Shown piece by piece: positions 1 to 8,835 of a DNA stretch of 64,000 nucleotides. Position 1 is the stretch's first letter. The number at the start of each line of letters is the position of its first letter. The stretch comes from Microbacterium suaedae (lineage in GTDB: Bacteria; Actinomycetota; Actinomycetes; Actinomycetales; Microbacteriaceae): assembly GCF_003254645.1 (NCBI RefSeq), contig NZ_PNFD01000001.1, positions 992,001 through 1,056,000 on the forward strand. The letters run 5' to 3'. The notes under the pieces are model-generated. The model ran no database searches, was not told the DNA's origin, and saw only the letters and a program-made list of their open reading frames with translations. The position numbers and the translations under genes are program-made.

Positions 1-173
1 TCGTGCCGATGTCACTCGCCCGCCTGCATCATCGTCGCGATGTGACCTTCCGGCCGCTCGCGGGCGCCCCCGCCTCCCGGGTCGTGCTCGCGTGGCTGCG
101 GCGGCGCGACGACGAGGACGTGCAGGCTCTCGTCGGCATCACCCGGGGCCGTACGGCGCGCTCGTCGCGCTGA
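1..173 (+). CDS. LysR-family regulator, C-terminal end (partial)
   Basis: The reading frame starting at base 3 is open from the window edge to TGA at 171-173 and encodes 56 residues. It contains VPMSLARLHHRRDVTFRPL and ends ITRGRTARSSR. This resembles the last part of the effector-binding domain of LysR-type transcription regulators from Microbacteriaceae, where a VPMSLARLHHRKDV-like stretch is typical; that is recalled family knowledge. The DNA-binding half lies outside the window, so target and ligand cannot be inferred. It converges on the NSS transporter pair. Confidence 0.7.
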   Translation, partial: VPMSLARLHHRRDVTFRPLAGAPASRVVLAWLRRRDDEDVQALVGITRGRTARSSR

Positions 174-189
174 GCGCGACGAGCGCGCC
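155..189. terminator. bidirectional terminator between convergent genes
   Basis: A perfect inverted repeat has 17-base arms (155-171 and 173-189) around one central base. It spans the stop codon of the LysR gene and ends five bases before the stop codon of the opposing small-subunit gene. There is no T-tract. Its position and near-total symmetry fit a terminator shared by both convergent genes. Confidence 0.65.
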
Positions 190-193
190 CGGG

Positions 194-334
194 TCAGTCG
201 GTCGCCGGATCCTCGCCGCCCTCGGGATAGGAGGTCGTCTCGGGGCGGGCGACGAGGAAGCCGATGCTCCCGAGCAGGCCGCCCCAGATGACCACGGCCG
301 CGATGACGAGGAACAGGATGGCGACGGCGCTCAT
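194..334 (-). CDS. NSS transporter small subunit (MetS-like)
   Basis: This is a 46-residue protein with one hydrophobic helix (MSAVAILFLVIAAVVIWGG...) and a polar acidic tail. A longer in-frame ORF exists, but the ATG at 334 is chosen because it overlaps the stop of the upstream symporter as ATGA (331-334), which indicates translational coupling. Tiny single-helix partners encoded directly after NSS symporters are known from the MetPS methionine/alanine importer of Corynebacterium glutamicum, where the small subunit is needed for activity. Assignment to MetS rests on size, helix and context, because such peptides carry little sequence signal. Confidence 0.75.
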   Translation of the reverse strand: MSAVAILFLVIAAVVIWGGLLGSIGFLVARPETTSYPEGGEDPATD

Positions 335-1899
335 CGGGCGCCTCCCTTCACACGGAGCTGCTCGTTCGTGGGCCACGCCTCGAACTTGTCGGGGTCATGG
401 CGCCACGTGATGAGCGGCAGGATGATGGCGGCGGCGAGGGCGACGACGATGCTGCCCCACCCGGCGACGCCGAGGTACCAGGCGTCGTACCCCTCGTATC
501 CGTTGGTGACGAGCTCGACGATCTTCGCCACGAGGATGTAGGTGAGCACGGCCGGCGCGAGCAGACCGGCGAAGAAGATCCAGAGCTTGCCGACGCGGAA
601 CGTCGACACCGCGTTGAGATGCTTCGCCAGTTCGCCGCCGCGCCCCTTCACCCAGATGACGATGACGGTCATGACGATCGCCGAGGCGACGATGCCGATG
701 TTGTTCGTCCACTGGTCGATCGTGTCGAGGGCTGTGAGGCCCGACGTCGTGCCGAGCAGCAGGATCGAGATCAGCGCGAGAATCGCGATGCCCCCGACGG
801 CCTGACCGCGCGTGAGACCGAACTTGTCGCGGATCGCCGCGATGACGACCTCGAGGATCGAGATGAGCGAGGTGAGCCCCGCGAGGGTGAGCGTGCCGAA
901 GAACAGCACACCGACCCAGGCACCGCCCGGGATCTCGCTGACGATCGCGGGGAAGGTCATGAACGCGAGCCCGACGCCGGCGAGCCCGTCGAGATCACCG
1001 ACGGTGACGCCCTGCTGGTACGCGAAGAAGCCGAGAGTGGAGAACACACCGATGCCGGCGAGGATCTCGAAGGAAGAGTTTCCGAAGGCGACCACGAATC
1101 CTGCGCCCGTCATGTTCGACCGACGACGACGGTACGAGGCGTAGGTGATCATGATGCCGAAGGCGATCGACAACGAGAAGAACACCTGGCCGTACGCGGC
1201 GATCCACACGCCCGGATCCGTGAGCGCGGCGAAGTCGGGCGAGAAGAACTCGTTGAGCCCCTCGAGCGCCCCGGGCAGGAACAGCGCGCGGATCACGAGC
1301 ACGAGGAAGGTGACGATGAGCAGCGGGATGATGACGATGTTCGCCCGCTGAACGCCCTTCACAACGCCCGCACCCATGATCACGAGCGCGATGATCCACA
1401 TCAGCACGAGCGGGATCAGCACGCCCGGCACGAAGTCGAAGGTCGCGGGTTCGCCGGCGACCTGCAGATAGTCGGCGACGAAGAAGGTCGTCGTATCGGA
1501 TCCCCACCGCTCGTCGAACGCGAAGACGAAGTAGCTCGCCGCCCACGCGAGCACGCCCGTGTAGTAGATCGCGATGAGAGCCGCGATGGCGACCTGGAAC
1601 CACCCGACGCTCTCGCCCAGCTTCCCGCCGAGGCGCCGCAGCGCGAGCGGAGCCGAGCCGCGGAATCGGTGGCCGATCGCGTAGTCGAGGAACAGGATCG
1701 GGATTCCCGCCGTGATGAGCGCCACGAGGTACGGGATGAGGAAGGCGCCGCCGCCCGACTCGTATGCAACTCCGGGGAAGCGCCAGATGTTTCCGAGGCC
1801 CACGGCGGAGCCGATCGCGGACAGGATGAAGCCCACCTGGCCCGTCCATTGCTCACGCTCGGGGACGGCAGCGGTGTTCGTGTGCTGAGATCGCGACAT
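331..1899 (-). CDS. sodium-dependent amino-acid transporter, NSS family
   Basis: This 522-residue polytopic membrane protein has about 12 predicted helices and belongs to the neurotransmitter:sodium symporter (LeuT-fold) family. The signature is the TM1 region SAVGLGNIWRFPGVAYESGG, whose unwound GNIWRFP segment carries the sodium- and substrate-binding backbone groups. The ATG at 1899 is preceded by AAGGAG at a normal distance. The partner small-subunit gene overlaps its stop codon, so the pair likely imports a neutral amino acid; methionine or alanine is suggested by the MetPS precedent. Substrate is not decidable from sequence alone. Confidence 0.9.
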   Translation of the reverse strand: MSRSQHTNTAAVPEREQWTGQVGFILSAIGSAVGLGNIWRFPGVAYESGGGAFLIPYLVALITAGIPILFLDYAIGHRFRGSAPLALRRLGGKLGESVGWFQVAIAALIAIYYTGVLAWAASYFVFAFDERWGSDTTTFFVADYLQVAGEPATFDFVPGVLIPLVLMWIIALVIMGAGVVKGVQRANIVIIPLLIVTFLVLVIRALFLPGALEGLNEFFSPDFAALTDPGVWIAAYGQVFFSLSIAFGIMITYASYRRRRSNMTGAGFVVAFGNSSFEILAGIGVFSTLGFFAYQQGVTVGDLDGLAGVGLAFMTFPAIVSEIPGGAWVGVLFFGTLTLAGLTSLISILEVVIAAIRDKFGLTRGQAVGGIAILALISILLLGTTSGLTALDTIDQWTNNIGIVASAIVMTVIVIWVKGRGGELAKHLNAVSTFRVGKLWIFFAGLLAPAVLTYILVAKIVELVTNGYEGYDAWYLGVAGWGSIVVALAAAIILPLITWRHDPDKFEAWPTNEQLRVKGGAR

Positions 1900-2037
1900 T
1901 GCGCTCCTTGGAAGGTCTGGCGGCGTCCGGGTCCGCCCCGGCGCCGGTGCCGTGCCAGAAAGAGTACGACGAACCCCCGACGTTCCAACAGATCCCCGCG
2001 CGATCCCGCGTGTTCCTCCGATCCCGGAGAGCGAGGT

Positions 2038-2511
2038 TCAGTCGGCGCGACCCCGCACGAGACGGATCCGCTCGTCCAGGTATTCGTCGAGCGGAGCGAG
2101 GAATCCCGCGGGCGACCAGCGCACCATCACCCGCCCATCGCGGCGCACGAGGGGACCTGAATCTGCGGCTTCGAGGTCGAGCGGCGCCCACGCGATGTGG
2201 CACGTCTCGCCCTCTGCGAAGCCACCACGGAAGGCCATGGCGGCGAGCGCCGCCCGCTCTCGCTGCGACTCGGCCGTGTACCCGCGGCGAACCTCAGCGG
2301 CAGAACGCAGGATGTCGCCGGTGCCCCAGACGGTGTCGTCCCCGACGAGGAGAACGCCGAGATGCCACGCCTCGGCGACGGGTGCGAGGACGGGGCGTCC
2401 GCCGAGTACGCGACGGATCCGCCCCGGTTCCCGCACGGCGCCGAGCCGCACGCGCGGCACCTCGGCGAGCCGCGCGCGGGCGTCATCGATCAGCGCGGTC
2501 GGGTCTGTCAC
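2038..2511 (-). CDS. conserved hypothetical protein, 157 aa
   Basis: This is a soluble protein of 157 residues with no signal peptide or membrane helix. I recognise no catalytic motif. It contains LGVLLVGDDTVWGTGDIL and a charged, arginine-rich middle (AAEVRRGYTAESQRERAALA). Codon usage and GC look like the neighbours, and the frame starts with a clean MTDPTALIDDARARLAEVP. It is encoded on the same strand as the flanking genes, separated from the MetE-like gene upstream by a 119-base gap that contains an inverted-repeat element. Function unknown. Confidence 0.6.
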   Translation of the reverse strand: MTDPTALIDDARARLAEVPRVRLGAVREPGRIRRVLGGRPVLAPVAEAWHLGVLLVGDDTVWGTGDILRSAAEVRRGYTAESQRERAALAAMAFRGGFAEGETCHIAWAPLDLEAADSGPLVRRDGRVMVRWSPAGFLAPLDEYLDERIRLVRGRAD

Positions 2512-2531
2512 CCCACCAGCCTACGAACCCC

Positions 2532-2617
2532 CAACACAACGCAGTCAATTCCGGCATCGCGCGCACCGGCACGCGGGCCTACCCGTCCTTGAGGCTCAGA
2601 TCGACTGCGTTGTGTTG
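2532..2617. repeat. 3'-end inverted-repeat element, copy 1
   Basis: The left arm CAACACAACGCAGTCAAT (2532-2549) and right arm ATCGACTGCGTTGTGTTG (2600-2617) are complementary over 17 of 18 positions around a 50-base spacer. The one non-Watson-Crick position becomes a G-U wobble if the minus strand is transcribed, which is the direction of the flanking genes. It lies 13 bases beyond the stop codon of the MetE-like gene. Related copies lie at 6224-6308, 63490-63574 and, with changed arms, 10076-10155. Confidence 0.85.
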
Positions 2618-2630
2618 GCAGGCAGCGCGG

Positions 2631-3740
2631 TTAGCCCCAGACGCGCCCGGCGATGTCGACGACGTGGCGGATCTTCGCCCACTGTTCGTCCTCGCTGAGC
2701 ACGTTCCCTTCCTCGGTCGAGGCGAATCCGCACTGCGGTGAGAGCGCGAGCTGTTCGAGCGGTGCGTGCTCGGCTGCCTCGCGGATGCGCTGCTCGATCT
2801 CGGCCGGTTCCTCGAGCTCGCCGGACTTCGTCGTGACGAGACCCAGCACGACCGTCTGCGTGCCCGGCTTCAGGAAGCGCAGCGGTTCGAAGCCTCCCGC
2901 GCGGTCGCTGTCGTACTCGAGGAAGAAGCCGTCGTAGTTCGTGGCGAAAAGGTGCTCGGCGATGGGCTCGTAGCCGCCCGAAGAGATCCACGTCGAGCGG
3001 AAGTTGCCGCGACAGATGTGCGTCGTGACGACGAGATCGTCGGGCTTGCCATCAAGCACACGATTGAGAATGTCGCGGTACCGCTCGCCGAGCCCATCGG
3101 TCTCGATTCCACGCTCGGTCTTCGCACGCTCAAGCTCGGTCTCGCTGCAGAGGTAAGCCCACGCGGTGTCGTCGAACTGCAGATAGCGGCATCCCTCCGC
3201 GTAGAACGCGGCGATCGCGTCGCGGTACGCCTGCACGAGGTCATCGACGTAGTCGTCGCGCGTGGCGTACTCGTTGGCGACGAGATTGTCGGGCTCGACG
3301 CGGAAGTCGAGCACGGTCGGCGCCGGAATCGACTGCTTCGGCGTGACGCCCGCCGCCTCCGCAAGCGGCTTGAGCGCGCGCCAGTGCTCGAGCATCGGGT
3401 GATCGCCGAACGCGATCCGGCCGTTGATCTGAACGGCCTTCTGCTTCGTCTGCGCTCCCTGGAAGGGCAGCCCGTGGTCCGTCTCGACGATGTCCACGCC
3501 GTCGAGCCCGCCGAAGAAATCGAAGTGCCACCAGGATCGGCGGAACTCGCCATCGGTCGCAAGCGACAGACCGGACTGTGCCTGATGCGTCACGAGCGCG
3601 GCGATGTGCTCGTCCTCGACGGCGCGCAGGGCGGCGGCGTCGATCTCGCCGCTCGCGGCCTGCGCGCGGGCCGTCTTGATCTCGGCGGGACGGAGGAAGG
3701 ATCCGACGATGTCGGCGCGATACGGAGGGTTCACACTCAT
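2631..3740 (-). CDS. MetE-like methionine synthase II family methyltransferase
   Basis: This 369-residue protein matches the C-terminal catalytic half of cobalamin-independent methionine synthase (YxjG/YxjH-type). Such proteins transfer a methyl group to homocysteine or a related thiol using zinc. Candidate zinc ligands are visible: HxC in VTTHICRGNFRSTW and a late Cys in LSPQCGFAS. The start is set at ATG 3738-3740 (MSVNPPYRADIVGSFLRP), because an upstream in-frame ATG would add 25 low-quality residues and the family begins near RADHVGSxLRP. No Shine-Dalgarno is visible, so the mRNA may be leaderless. The methyl donor is not known for this short family. Confidence 0.85.
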   Translation of the reverse strand: MSVNPPYRADIVGSFLRPAEIKTARAQAASGEIDAAALRAVEDEHIAALVTHQAQSGLSLATDGEFRRSWWHFDFFGGLDGVDIVETDHGLPFQGAQTKQKAVQINGRIAFGDHPMLEHWRALKPLAEAAGVTPKQSIPAPTVLDFRVEPDNLVANEYATRDDYVDDLVQAYRDAIAAFYAEGCRYLQFDDTAWAYLCSETELERAKTERGIETDGLGERYRDILNRVLDGKPDDLVVTTHICRGNFRSTWISSGGYEPIAEHLFATNYDGFFLEYDSDRAGGFEPLRFLKPGTQTVVLGLVTTKSGELEEPAEIEQRIREAAEHAPLEQLALSPQCGFASTEEGNVLSEDEQWAKIRHVVDIAGRVWG

Positions 3741-3846
3741 GGCGTACACGTTATCCGCGCGGCGTCTGTGAACAGTGCCTGTGCGACACGCGCGGAAATC
3801 TGATGCGACTGCCAAGACGGTCGCGCTCGCTGGCTCCGTGCGCTAC

Positions 3847-3863
3847 ATTTGAGTCATTCAAAT
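3847..3863. promoter_or_regulatory. candidate Fur/PerR-family operator upstream of katG
   Basis: The palindrome ATTTGA-gtcat-TCAAAT lies 69 bases before the katG start in an otherwise GC-rich region. Actinobacterial katG genes are commonly controlled by a FurA/PerR-type peroxide sensor binding AT-rich palindromes. No fur gene is in the window, so the regulator is inferred. Confidence 0.5.
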
Positions 3864-3931
3864 CTTCGCGGGACAACCCGTCGCGTTGAACGATCCTCAC
3901 CCACCGCTTCCGACCTCTTCGAAAGGCGATC

Positions 3932-6157
3932 ATGACTGAGAGCAGCGGCACCTGTCCGTTCGGATACGGCTCCGGCGACCCCGACGCGCAGGAGAACCCG
4001 ACCGTCGCGGGCGATCACACCCACGACGGCTCCCCCTCCGGCCACGGTGGGCTCGTCCACCCGACCCAAGGCAGCGCGAACAGCGAGTGGTGGCCGAACA
4101 AGCTCAACCTCCGGATCCTCGCGAAGAACCCGACGGTCTCGAACCCGCTCGGCGGCGACTTCGACTACAAGGAAGCCTTCGAGAACCTCGACCTGGCGGC
4201 CGTCAAGGCCGACCTCGCCGAGGCCATCACGACCTCGCAGGACTGGTGGCCCGCTGACTTCGGCCACTACGGCCCGTTCATGATCCGCATGGCGTGGCAC
4301 TCGGCCGGCACCTACCGCTCGCACGACGGACGCGGTGGCGGCGGATCCGGCATGCAGCGCTTCGCCCCGCTGAACTCGTGGCCCGACAACGTGCTGCTCG
4401 ATCGCGCGCGCCGCCTGCTGTGGCCCGTCAAGCAGAAGTACGGCCAGTCCATCTCGTGGGCCGACCTCATGATCCTCGCCGGCAACGTCGCGCTCGAGAC
4501 CATGGGCTTCCCGACGTTCGGCTTCGCCGGCGGCCGTCCCGACGTGTGGGAGGCCGACGACGACGTCTACTGGGGCCCCGAGAAGGTGTGGCTCGATGCC
4601 GAGCGCTACAAGGGCGACCGCGAGCTCGACGCGCCCTTCGCCGCAACGCAGATGGGCCTCATCTACGTCAACCCCGAGGGCCCGGGCGGAAACCCGGATC
4701 CGCTTCTCGCGGCGAAGGACATTCGCGACACGTTCGGCCGCATGGGCATGAACGACGAGGAGACCGTGGCGCTCATCGCGGGTGGCCACACCTTCGGCAA
4801 GACCCACGGCGCGCACCCCGACGACAAGCAGGGCCCCGACCCCGAAGCAGCCCCGCTCGAGCAGCAGGGCCTCGGCTGGAAGCAGGGCTACGGCGATGGC
4901 CGCGGAGGCAACGACACGGTCGGATCCGGCCTCGAGGTCACGTGGACCTACCACCCGGCGCGCTGGGACAACGAGTTCTTCCACATCCTCTACGCGTACG
5001 AGTGGGAGCTCTTCGAGTCGGCCGCGGGCGCGAAGCAGTGGCGTCCGAAGGACGGCGGCGGCGCCGACCTGACGCCCATGGCGCACGGTGAGGGCCACCG
5101 CGAGCCGCGCATGCTCACGACCGATCTCTCGCTGCGCATGGACCCTGGTTTCGATGAGATCTCGCGCCGCTTCCGCGAGGACCAGACCGCGTTCACCGAC
5201 GCCTTCGCCCGCGCATGGTTCAAGCTGACCCACCGCGACATGGGCCCGAAGGCGCGTTACCTCGGCCCCGAGGTGCCTGCTGAGGACCTCATCTGGCAGG
5301 ACCCGCTGCCCGAGCAGACCGCGGCGACCGACGACGCGGCGATCGCGAAGGCGAAGCAGCTCGTCGCAGAGTCGGGCCTCACGGTGCAGCAGCTCGTGTC
5401 GACGGCGTGGAAGGCAGCGGCGACGTTCCGCTCGTCCGACAAGCGCGGCGGCCCGAACGGCGGCCGGATCCGCCTCGAGCCGCAGGTGAGCTGGAAGGTG
5501 AACCAGCCCGAGCAGCTGAAGCCCGTCATCGCGAAGCTCGAGGAGATCGCGGAGGCGTCGGGCGTGTCCTTCGCCGACGTCGTCGTCCTCGCGGGCGGCG
5601 TGGGTGTCGAGCAGGCCGCCGAGGCAGCCGGCTTCGGCGTGCAGGTTCCGTTCACCCCGGGACGCGTCGACGCGACGCAGGAGCAGACCGACCCCGAGCA
5701 GTTCGCCTGGCTCGAGCCGGTCGCCGACGGGTTCCGCAACTACGACAGCGGCTTCATCGACCTGCCCAGCGAGTACCTGCTGCTCGACCGCGCCAACCAC
5801 CTCGGGGTCAGCGCCCCGCAGATGACGGCGCTCGTCGGCGGACTGCGCGTGCTCGGGAACAACTGGGACGGATCCGAGCTCGGTGTGTTCACCGAGACGC
5901 CGGGCGCGCTCACGAACGACTTCTTCGTGAACCTGCTCGTCAACGGCGTCTCGTGGACGCCCGACGCCGACGAGAAGACGTACACGAGCGACTCGGGCCT
6001 CACCGGATCCCGCGTCGACCTCGTCTTCGGCTCGAACAGCGAGCTGCGCGCCATCGCCGAGGTCTACGCCTCGGCCGACGCGAAGGAGAAGTTCGTGAAC
6101 GACTTCGTCGCCGCCTGGGTCCAGGTCATGGAGAACGACCGCTTCGACCTGAGCTGA
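3932..6157 (+). CDS. katG: catalase-peroxidase KatG
   Basis: This bifunctional haem catalase-peroxidase of 741 residues has the full family length with two homologous domains. The distal site is [13 protein letters not shown], with Arg119, Trp122 and His123. The proximal haem ligand is the His of [13 protein letters not shown]. The Tyr in [12 protein letters not shown] and the Met in [11 protein letters not shown] are placed to form the Met-Tyr-Trp adduct needed for catalase activity. It removes hydrogen peroxide in the cytoplasm. It is monocistronic, with a candidate Fur-type palindrome upstream and a strong terminator downstream. Unlike in mycobacteria, no furA gene is directly upstream. 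Confidence 0.98.
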   Translation: MTESSGTCPFGYGSGDPDAQENPTVAGDHTHDGSPSGHGGLVHPTQGSANSEWWPNKLNLRILAKNPTVSNPLGGDFDYKEAFENLDLAAVKADLAEAITTSQDWWPADFGHYGPFMIRMAWHSAGTYRSHDGRGGGGSGMQRFAPLNSWPDNVLLDRARRLLWPVKQKYGQSISWADLMILAGNVALETMGFPTFGFAGGRPDVWEADDDVYWGPEKVWLDAERYKGDRELDAPFAATQMGLIYVNPEGPGGNPDPLLAAKDIRDTFGRMGMNDEETVALIAGGHTFGKTHGAHPDDKQGPDPEAAPLEQQGLGWKQGYGDGRGGNDTVGSGLEVTWTYHPARWDNEFFHILYAYEWELFESAAGAKQWRPKDGGGADLTPMAHGEGHREPRMLTTDLSLRMDPGFDEISRRFREDQTAFTDAFARAWFKLTHRDMGPKARYLGPEVPAEDLIWQDPLPEQTAATDDAAIAKAKQLVAESGLTVQQLVSTAWKAAATFRSSDKRGGPNGGRIRLEPQVSWKVNQPEQLKPVIAKLEEIAEASGVSFADVVVLAGGVGVEQAAEAAGFGVQVPFTPGRVDATQEQTDPEQFAWLEPVADGFRNYDSGFIDLPSEYLLLDRANHLGVSAPQMTALVGGLRVLGNNWDGSELGVFTETPGALTNDFFVNLLVNGVSWTPDADEKTYTSDSGLTGSRVDLVFGSNSELRAIAEVYASADAKEKFVNDFVAAWVQVMENDRFDLS

Positions 6158-6170
6158 GCCTCAGCGCACC

Positions 6171-6207
6171 GAAAGGGCCGCCCCGCATTCCGCGGGGCGG
6201 CCCTTTC
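6171..6207 (+). terminator. katG terminator
   Basis: A perfect 16-bp stem (6171-6186 with 6192-6207) has a 5-base loop ATTCC and begins 13 bases after the katG stop. The left arm starts GAAAGGG, giving CCCTTTC on the descending side. A strong intrinsic terminator. Confidence 0.9.
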
Positions 6208-6223
6208 CGTTGCCATCCCCCGA

Positions 6224-6308
6224 CAACACAACGCAGTCAATTCGCTGGCTGTGCGCCCGAACCGCGGCGTGCCGCACGGGCCGGCGACACATTGACTGCG
6301 TTGTGTTG
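6224..6308. repeat. 3'-end inverted-repeat element, copy 2
   Basis: CAACACAACGCAGTCAAT (6224-6241) and its exact complement ATTGACTGCGTTGTGTTG (6291-6308) flank a 49-base spacer whose sequence is unrelated to the other copies. It sits between the katG terminator and the aquaporin terminator, so it is not needed as an ordinary terminator for either gene. Confidence 0.9.
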
Positions 6309-6309
6309 G

Positions 6310-6343
6310 GTGGCTGGCCGGAGCACTCATCCCGGCCAGCCAC
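6310..6343 (-). terminator. terminator of the arsR-aqp operon
   Basis: A 12-bp perfect stem (6310-6321 with 6332-6343) and 10-base loop directly abut the stop codon of the aquaporin gene on the minus strand. Confidence 0.8.
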
Positions 6344-7063
6344 TCACCCCCGTCGCGGGGTCAGCCACACGGCGAGGGCGAGGCCGAGCGCTCCGCCGGC
6401 GAGCTGGGCGCCGATGAAGGGCAGAGCCGAGGTGGGGGCGATGCCCGCGAAGGTGTCGCTGAACATGCGGCCCACGGTGATCGCGGGGTTCGCGAAGCTC
6501 GTCGACGCCGTGAACCAGTAGGCGCCGCCGATGTACGCCCCCACGGCGGGGGCGGCGAGCGCGCCGCGGCCCGTGCGAACGAGCAGGAAGATGACGGCGA
6601 CGAGTCCGGCCGTCGCGACGACCTCGCTCAACAGGTTCGACGGCGTCGCCCGCTCGGTCGTCGACCAGCTCACGGCCGCCTCGGCGAACATCAGATTCGC
6701 GAGCACGGCGCCCGCGATGCATCCGACGATCTGCACCGGAATGTACGTGAGCGCCTGGCGCCGCGTCTTGCCTCCCAGGATCGTGTCGGCGAGCGTCACC
6801 ACGGGATTGAAATGGGCGCCCGAGATCGGCGCGAACATCGCGATGAGCACCGCGAGTCCGAATGCCGTCGCGATCGCGTTCTCGAGCAGCTGCAGCCCCA
6901 CATCATCGGACAGTCGCTGCGCCATGATCCCGGATCCGATGACGACGGTCGCGAGCAACGCGGATCCCGTGAATTCGGCCGTCAGCTCGCGCGGCAGGGT
7001 CATGCGGTCGGGCAGGATCGCTGGGGCGTCGGGGGTGACGGGGGCGGGCGTCGCCTCGGTCAT
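6344..7063 (-). CDS. aquaglyceroporin, AqpS-like arsenic channel
   Basis: This 239-residue MIP-family channel has six membrane helices and the two pore motifs: NPV in GAHFNPVVTLAD and NPA in SFANPAITVGRM. The NPV variant in the first half occurs in several actinobacterial MIP proteins. It follows an arsR gene on the same strand by 46 bases and lies in an arsenic gene cluster. In Sinorhizobium meliloti, AqpS gives arsenite an exit route after cytoplasmic arsenate reduction; the same role is inferred here. General glycerol or water transport is the alternative. Confidence 0.85.
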   Translation of the reverse strand: MTEATPAPVTPDAPAILPDRMTLPRELTAEFTGSALLATVVIGSGIMAQRLSDDVGLQLLENAIATAFGLAVLIAMFAPISGAHFNPVVTLADTILGGKTRRQALTYIPVQIVGCIAGAVLANLMFAEAAVSWSTTERATPSNLLSEVVATAGLVAVIFLLVRTGRGALAAPAVGAYIGGAYWFTASTSFANPAITVGRMFSDTFAGIAPTSALPFIGAQLAGGALGLALAVWLTPRRG

Positions 7064-7109
7064 GCGGAGGTCTCCTGGGGTCGAGCGGAAACGAGCGAGC
7101 GCGCCGAGG

Positions 7110-7460
7110 TCACGGCGCGAGAACCTCGGCGATCGACTCGAGCGCTCCTGGAACGAGCGCGTAGTACGCCCACGTGCCGCGCTTCGTGCGCGACAGGAAG
7201 CCGGCGTCGGCGAGGATCTTCAGGTGGTGCGACACGGTCGGCTGGCTGAGGCCGACGGGATCGGTGAGATCGCACACGCACGCCTCGTGGCCCTCCGAGG
7301 CCGAGACGATCGACAGCAGGCGCAGGCGGGTCGGATCCGCGAGCGCCTTCATGCGGATCGCAAGGCTCGCGGCATCGTCGGCGCCGAGCGGCTCGCGCAC
7401 GAGGGGCGCGCAGCAGGCGTCGCTGTCAGGCTGGTTCAGGACCGGCAGTTCCGTGGGCAT
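7110..7460 (-). CDS. arsR: ArsR-family arsenite-responsive repressor
   Basis: This 116-residue winged-helix repressor has recognition helix LSQPTVSHHLKIL. It carries two cysteine pairs: Cys16-Cys17 in SDACCAPL and Cys61/Cys63 in EACVCDL. This resembles the Corynebacterium glutamicum ArsR type, where an N-terminal CC pair and a later Cys bind arsenite, rather than relying on the E. coli ELCVCDL loop alone. The ATG at 7460 is used because the N-terminus then matches that family. The gene is divergent from the flavoprotein gene, with a perfect 20-bp palindrome between them, and is followed by the aquaporin gene, so it likely controls both directions. Confidence 0.92.
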   Translation of the reverse strand: MPTELPVLNQPDSDACCAPLVREPLGADDAASLAIRMKALADPTRLRLLSIVSASEGHEACVCDLTDPVGLSQPTVSHHLKILADAGFLSRTKRGTWAYYALVPGALESIAEVLAP

Positions 7461-7473
7461 GCATCGATGGTAT

Positions 7474-7493
7474 TCGATATTGACAAGTATCGA
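7474..7493. promoter_or_regulatory. ArsR operator in divergent promoter, type 1
   Basis: TCGATA-ttgacaag-TATCGA is a perfect 20-bp dyad between arsR and the flavoprotein gene. Its spacer contains TTGACA at 7480-7485, a consensus -35 for the rightward promoter, so a bound repressor would block polymerase. The sequence differs from the 18-bp operator at the second ars block. Confidence 0.75.
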
Positions 7494-7541
7494 TAGAGCG
7501 AGCACGATGAAGCATCGACACCTTTCGATGGAGAGGATCCC

Positions 7542-8834
7542 ATGACCCTGCTCGACCTCACCCCGCGCGTCCAGGCCTCGTCGCGCCTCGACACGCTGCC
7601 CGTCGCGATCATCGGCGCCGGCCCCGTCGGCCTCGCGACCGCGGCCCACCTCGCGCAGCGCGGCATCGCATTCACGATCTTCGAGAAGGGATCCGCGATC
7701 GGCGACGCCGTGCGCGCCTGGGGCCACACGCGCCTATTCACGCCGTGGGAGCACCTCGTCGACGACGCCGCGCGCACCCTGCTCGCCGACACCGGCTGGG
7801 AGGATCCGCCCGCGGCCGTCGCCCCGACGGGCGCCGCGCTCGTCGCCGACTATCTCGAGCCGCTCGCGGCGCACCCCGCGATCGCCCCGCACATCCGCCT
7901 GCGCACGGAGGTCGCCGCCGTCTCGCGCGAGGGCATGGATCGCACCCGCACGACCGGCCGCAGCCAGGTGCCGTTCGCCCTGCGACTCACGCACCCCGAC
8001 GGATCCGCGGAGGACATCGCGGCCCGGGCCGTCGTCGACGCGTCGGGCACCTGGTCGCACCCGAGCCCGCTCGGCTCGAGCGGATTGCCCCCACTGGGAC
8101 TCGAGGACGTCTCGGACCGCATCCTCCCACCGCTGCCCGACGTCCTCGGACGCGACCGCGCGAGGTTCGCGGGGCGGCACACGACGGTCGTCGGTGCCGG
8201 ACACTCCGCGGCGAACACGCTCATCGCGCTCGCCACCCTCGCGAAGCTCGAGCCCGGCACGAGCGTCACCTGGCTGATCCGCACCTCGAACGCGAAGCGG
8301 GTCACGACCGCAGACGACGAGCTGGAAGGGCGCGGGGCACTCGGATCCCGTGTCGAGCGGCTCGTCGACTCGGGCCGCGTGGCGCTCGTCGACAGCTTCG
8401 AGATCTCGGCGCTCTCGGACGAAGAGGGCCAGGTGCGCCTGCACTCGACAGACGGACGCCACCACGACGCCGACCTCGTCGTCGCGAACACCGGTTTCCG
8501 GCCCGACCTCGACATGCTGCGGGAGCTGCGCCTCGAGCTCGACGACATCGTCGAGGCCCCGCGCCGGCTTGCGCCGATGATCGACCCGAATCTGCACTCG
8601 TGCGGCACCGTCGAGCCGCACGGATACCGCGAGCTTTCTCACCCCGAGGCGGGCTTCTTCATCGTCGGGATGAAGAGCTACGGCCGTGCGCCGACGTTCC
8701 TCCTGCGCACGGGATACGAGCAGGTGCGATCGGTCGTCGCGTGGATCGCCGGCGACACCGAGGCAGCGGGGCGCGTCGAGCTGGCGCTGCCCGCCACCGG
8801 GGTGTGCGACGTCGACGGCGGCGGGTGCTGCTGA
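7542..8834 (+). CDS. ars-linked FAD/NAD(P)-dependent oxidoreductase (ArsO-like)
   Basis: This 430-residue flavoprotein has two dinucleotide-binding motifs: FAD site IIGAGPVGLATAAHL (GAGPVG at about 25-30) and a second NAD(P) site VVGAGHSAANTLI near 215. This is the layout of flavin monooxygenase/TrxB-like enzymes. The C-terminus is CDVDGGGCC, a cysteine cluster that could hold a soft metal or act in redox exchange. It is preceded by an ArsR operator and followed two bases later by an MFS gene. Flavoproteins of this type recur in actinobacterial ars operons under names such as ArsO, without a settled reaction. Oxidation of an arsenic or thiol species is inferred. Confidence 0.75.
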   Translation: MTLLDLTPRVQASSRLDTLPVAIIGAGPVGLATAAHLAQRGIAFTIFEKGSAIGDAVRAWGHTRLFTPWEHLVDDAARTLLADTGWEDPPAAVAPTGAALVADYLEPLAAHPAIAPHIRLRTEVAAVSREGMDRTRTTGRSQVPFALRLTHPDGSAEDIAARAVVDASGTWSHPSPLGSSGLPPLGLEDVSDRILPPLPDVLGRDRARFAGRHTTVVGAGHSAANTLIALATLAKLEPGTSVTWLIRTSNAKRVTTADDELEGRGALGSRVERLVDSGRVALVDSFEISALSDEEGQVRLHSTDGRHHDADLVVANTGFRPDLDMLRELRLELDDIVEAPRRLAPMIDPNLHSCGTVEPHGYRELSHPEAGFFIVGMKSYGRAPTFLLRTGYEQVRSVVAWIAGDTEAAGRVELALPATGVCDVDGGGCC

Positions 8835-8835
8835 C

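Noticed and set aside
397..2160. 587-codon plus-strand ORF across the NSS gene
   Set aside because: It is an antisense shadow in high-GC sequence: Arg/Asp/Glu-rich with no domain, opposite a clear NSS transporter.
2038..2511. Assigning a glutaminase or other enzyme name
   Set aside because: No catalytic motif of such families is visible; left as hypothetical.
2532..2617. Integron attC site or CRISPR repeat
   Set aside because: Arms do not fit the RYYYAAC/GTTRRRY core pattern, no integrase or cassette array is present, and the arms are inverted rather than direct.
2631..3740. SAM or cobalamin riboswitch before the MetE-like gene
   Set aside because: The upstream region is short and shows no conserved riboswitch core.
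3854..5800. 648-codon minus-strand ORF opposite katG
   Set aside because: Low-complexity Val/Arg/Glu composition and complete overlap with a certain katG gene; a codon-bias artefact.
6224..6308. Miniature transposable element
   Set aside because: The interior is unrelated between copies and no target-site duplication is visible, while MITEs keep their interior.
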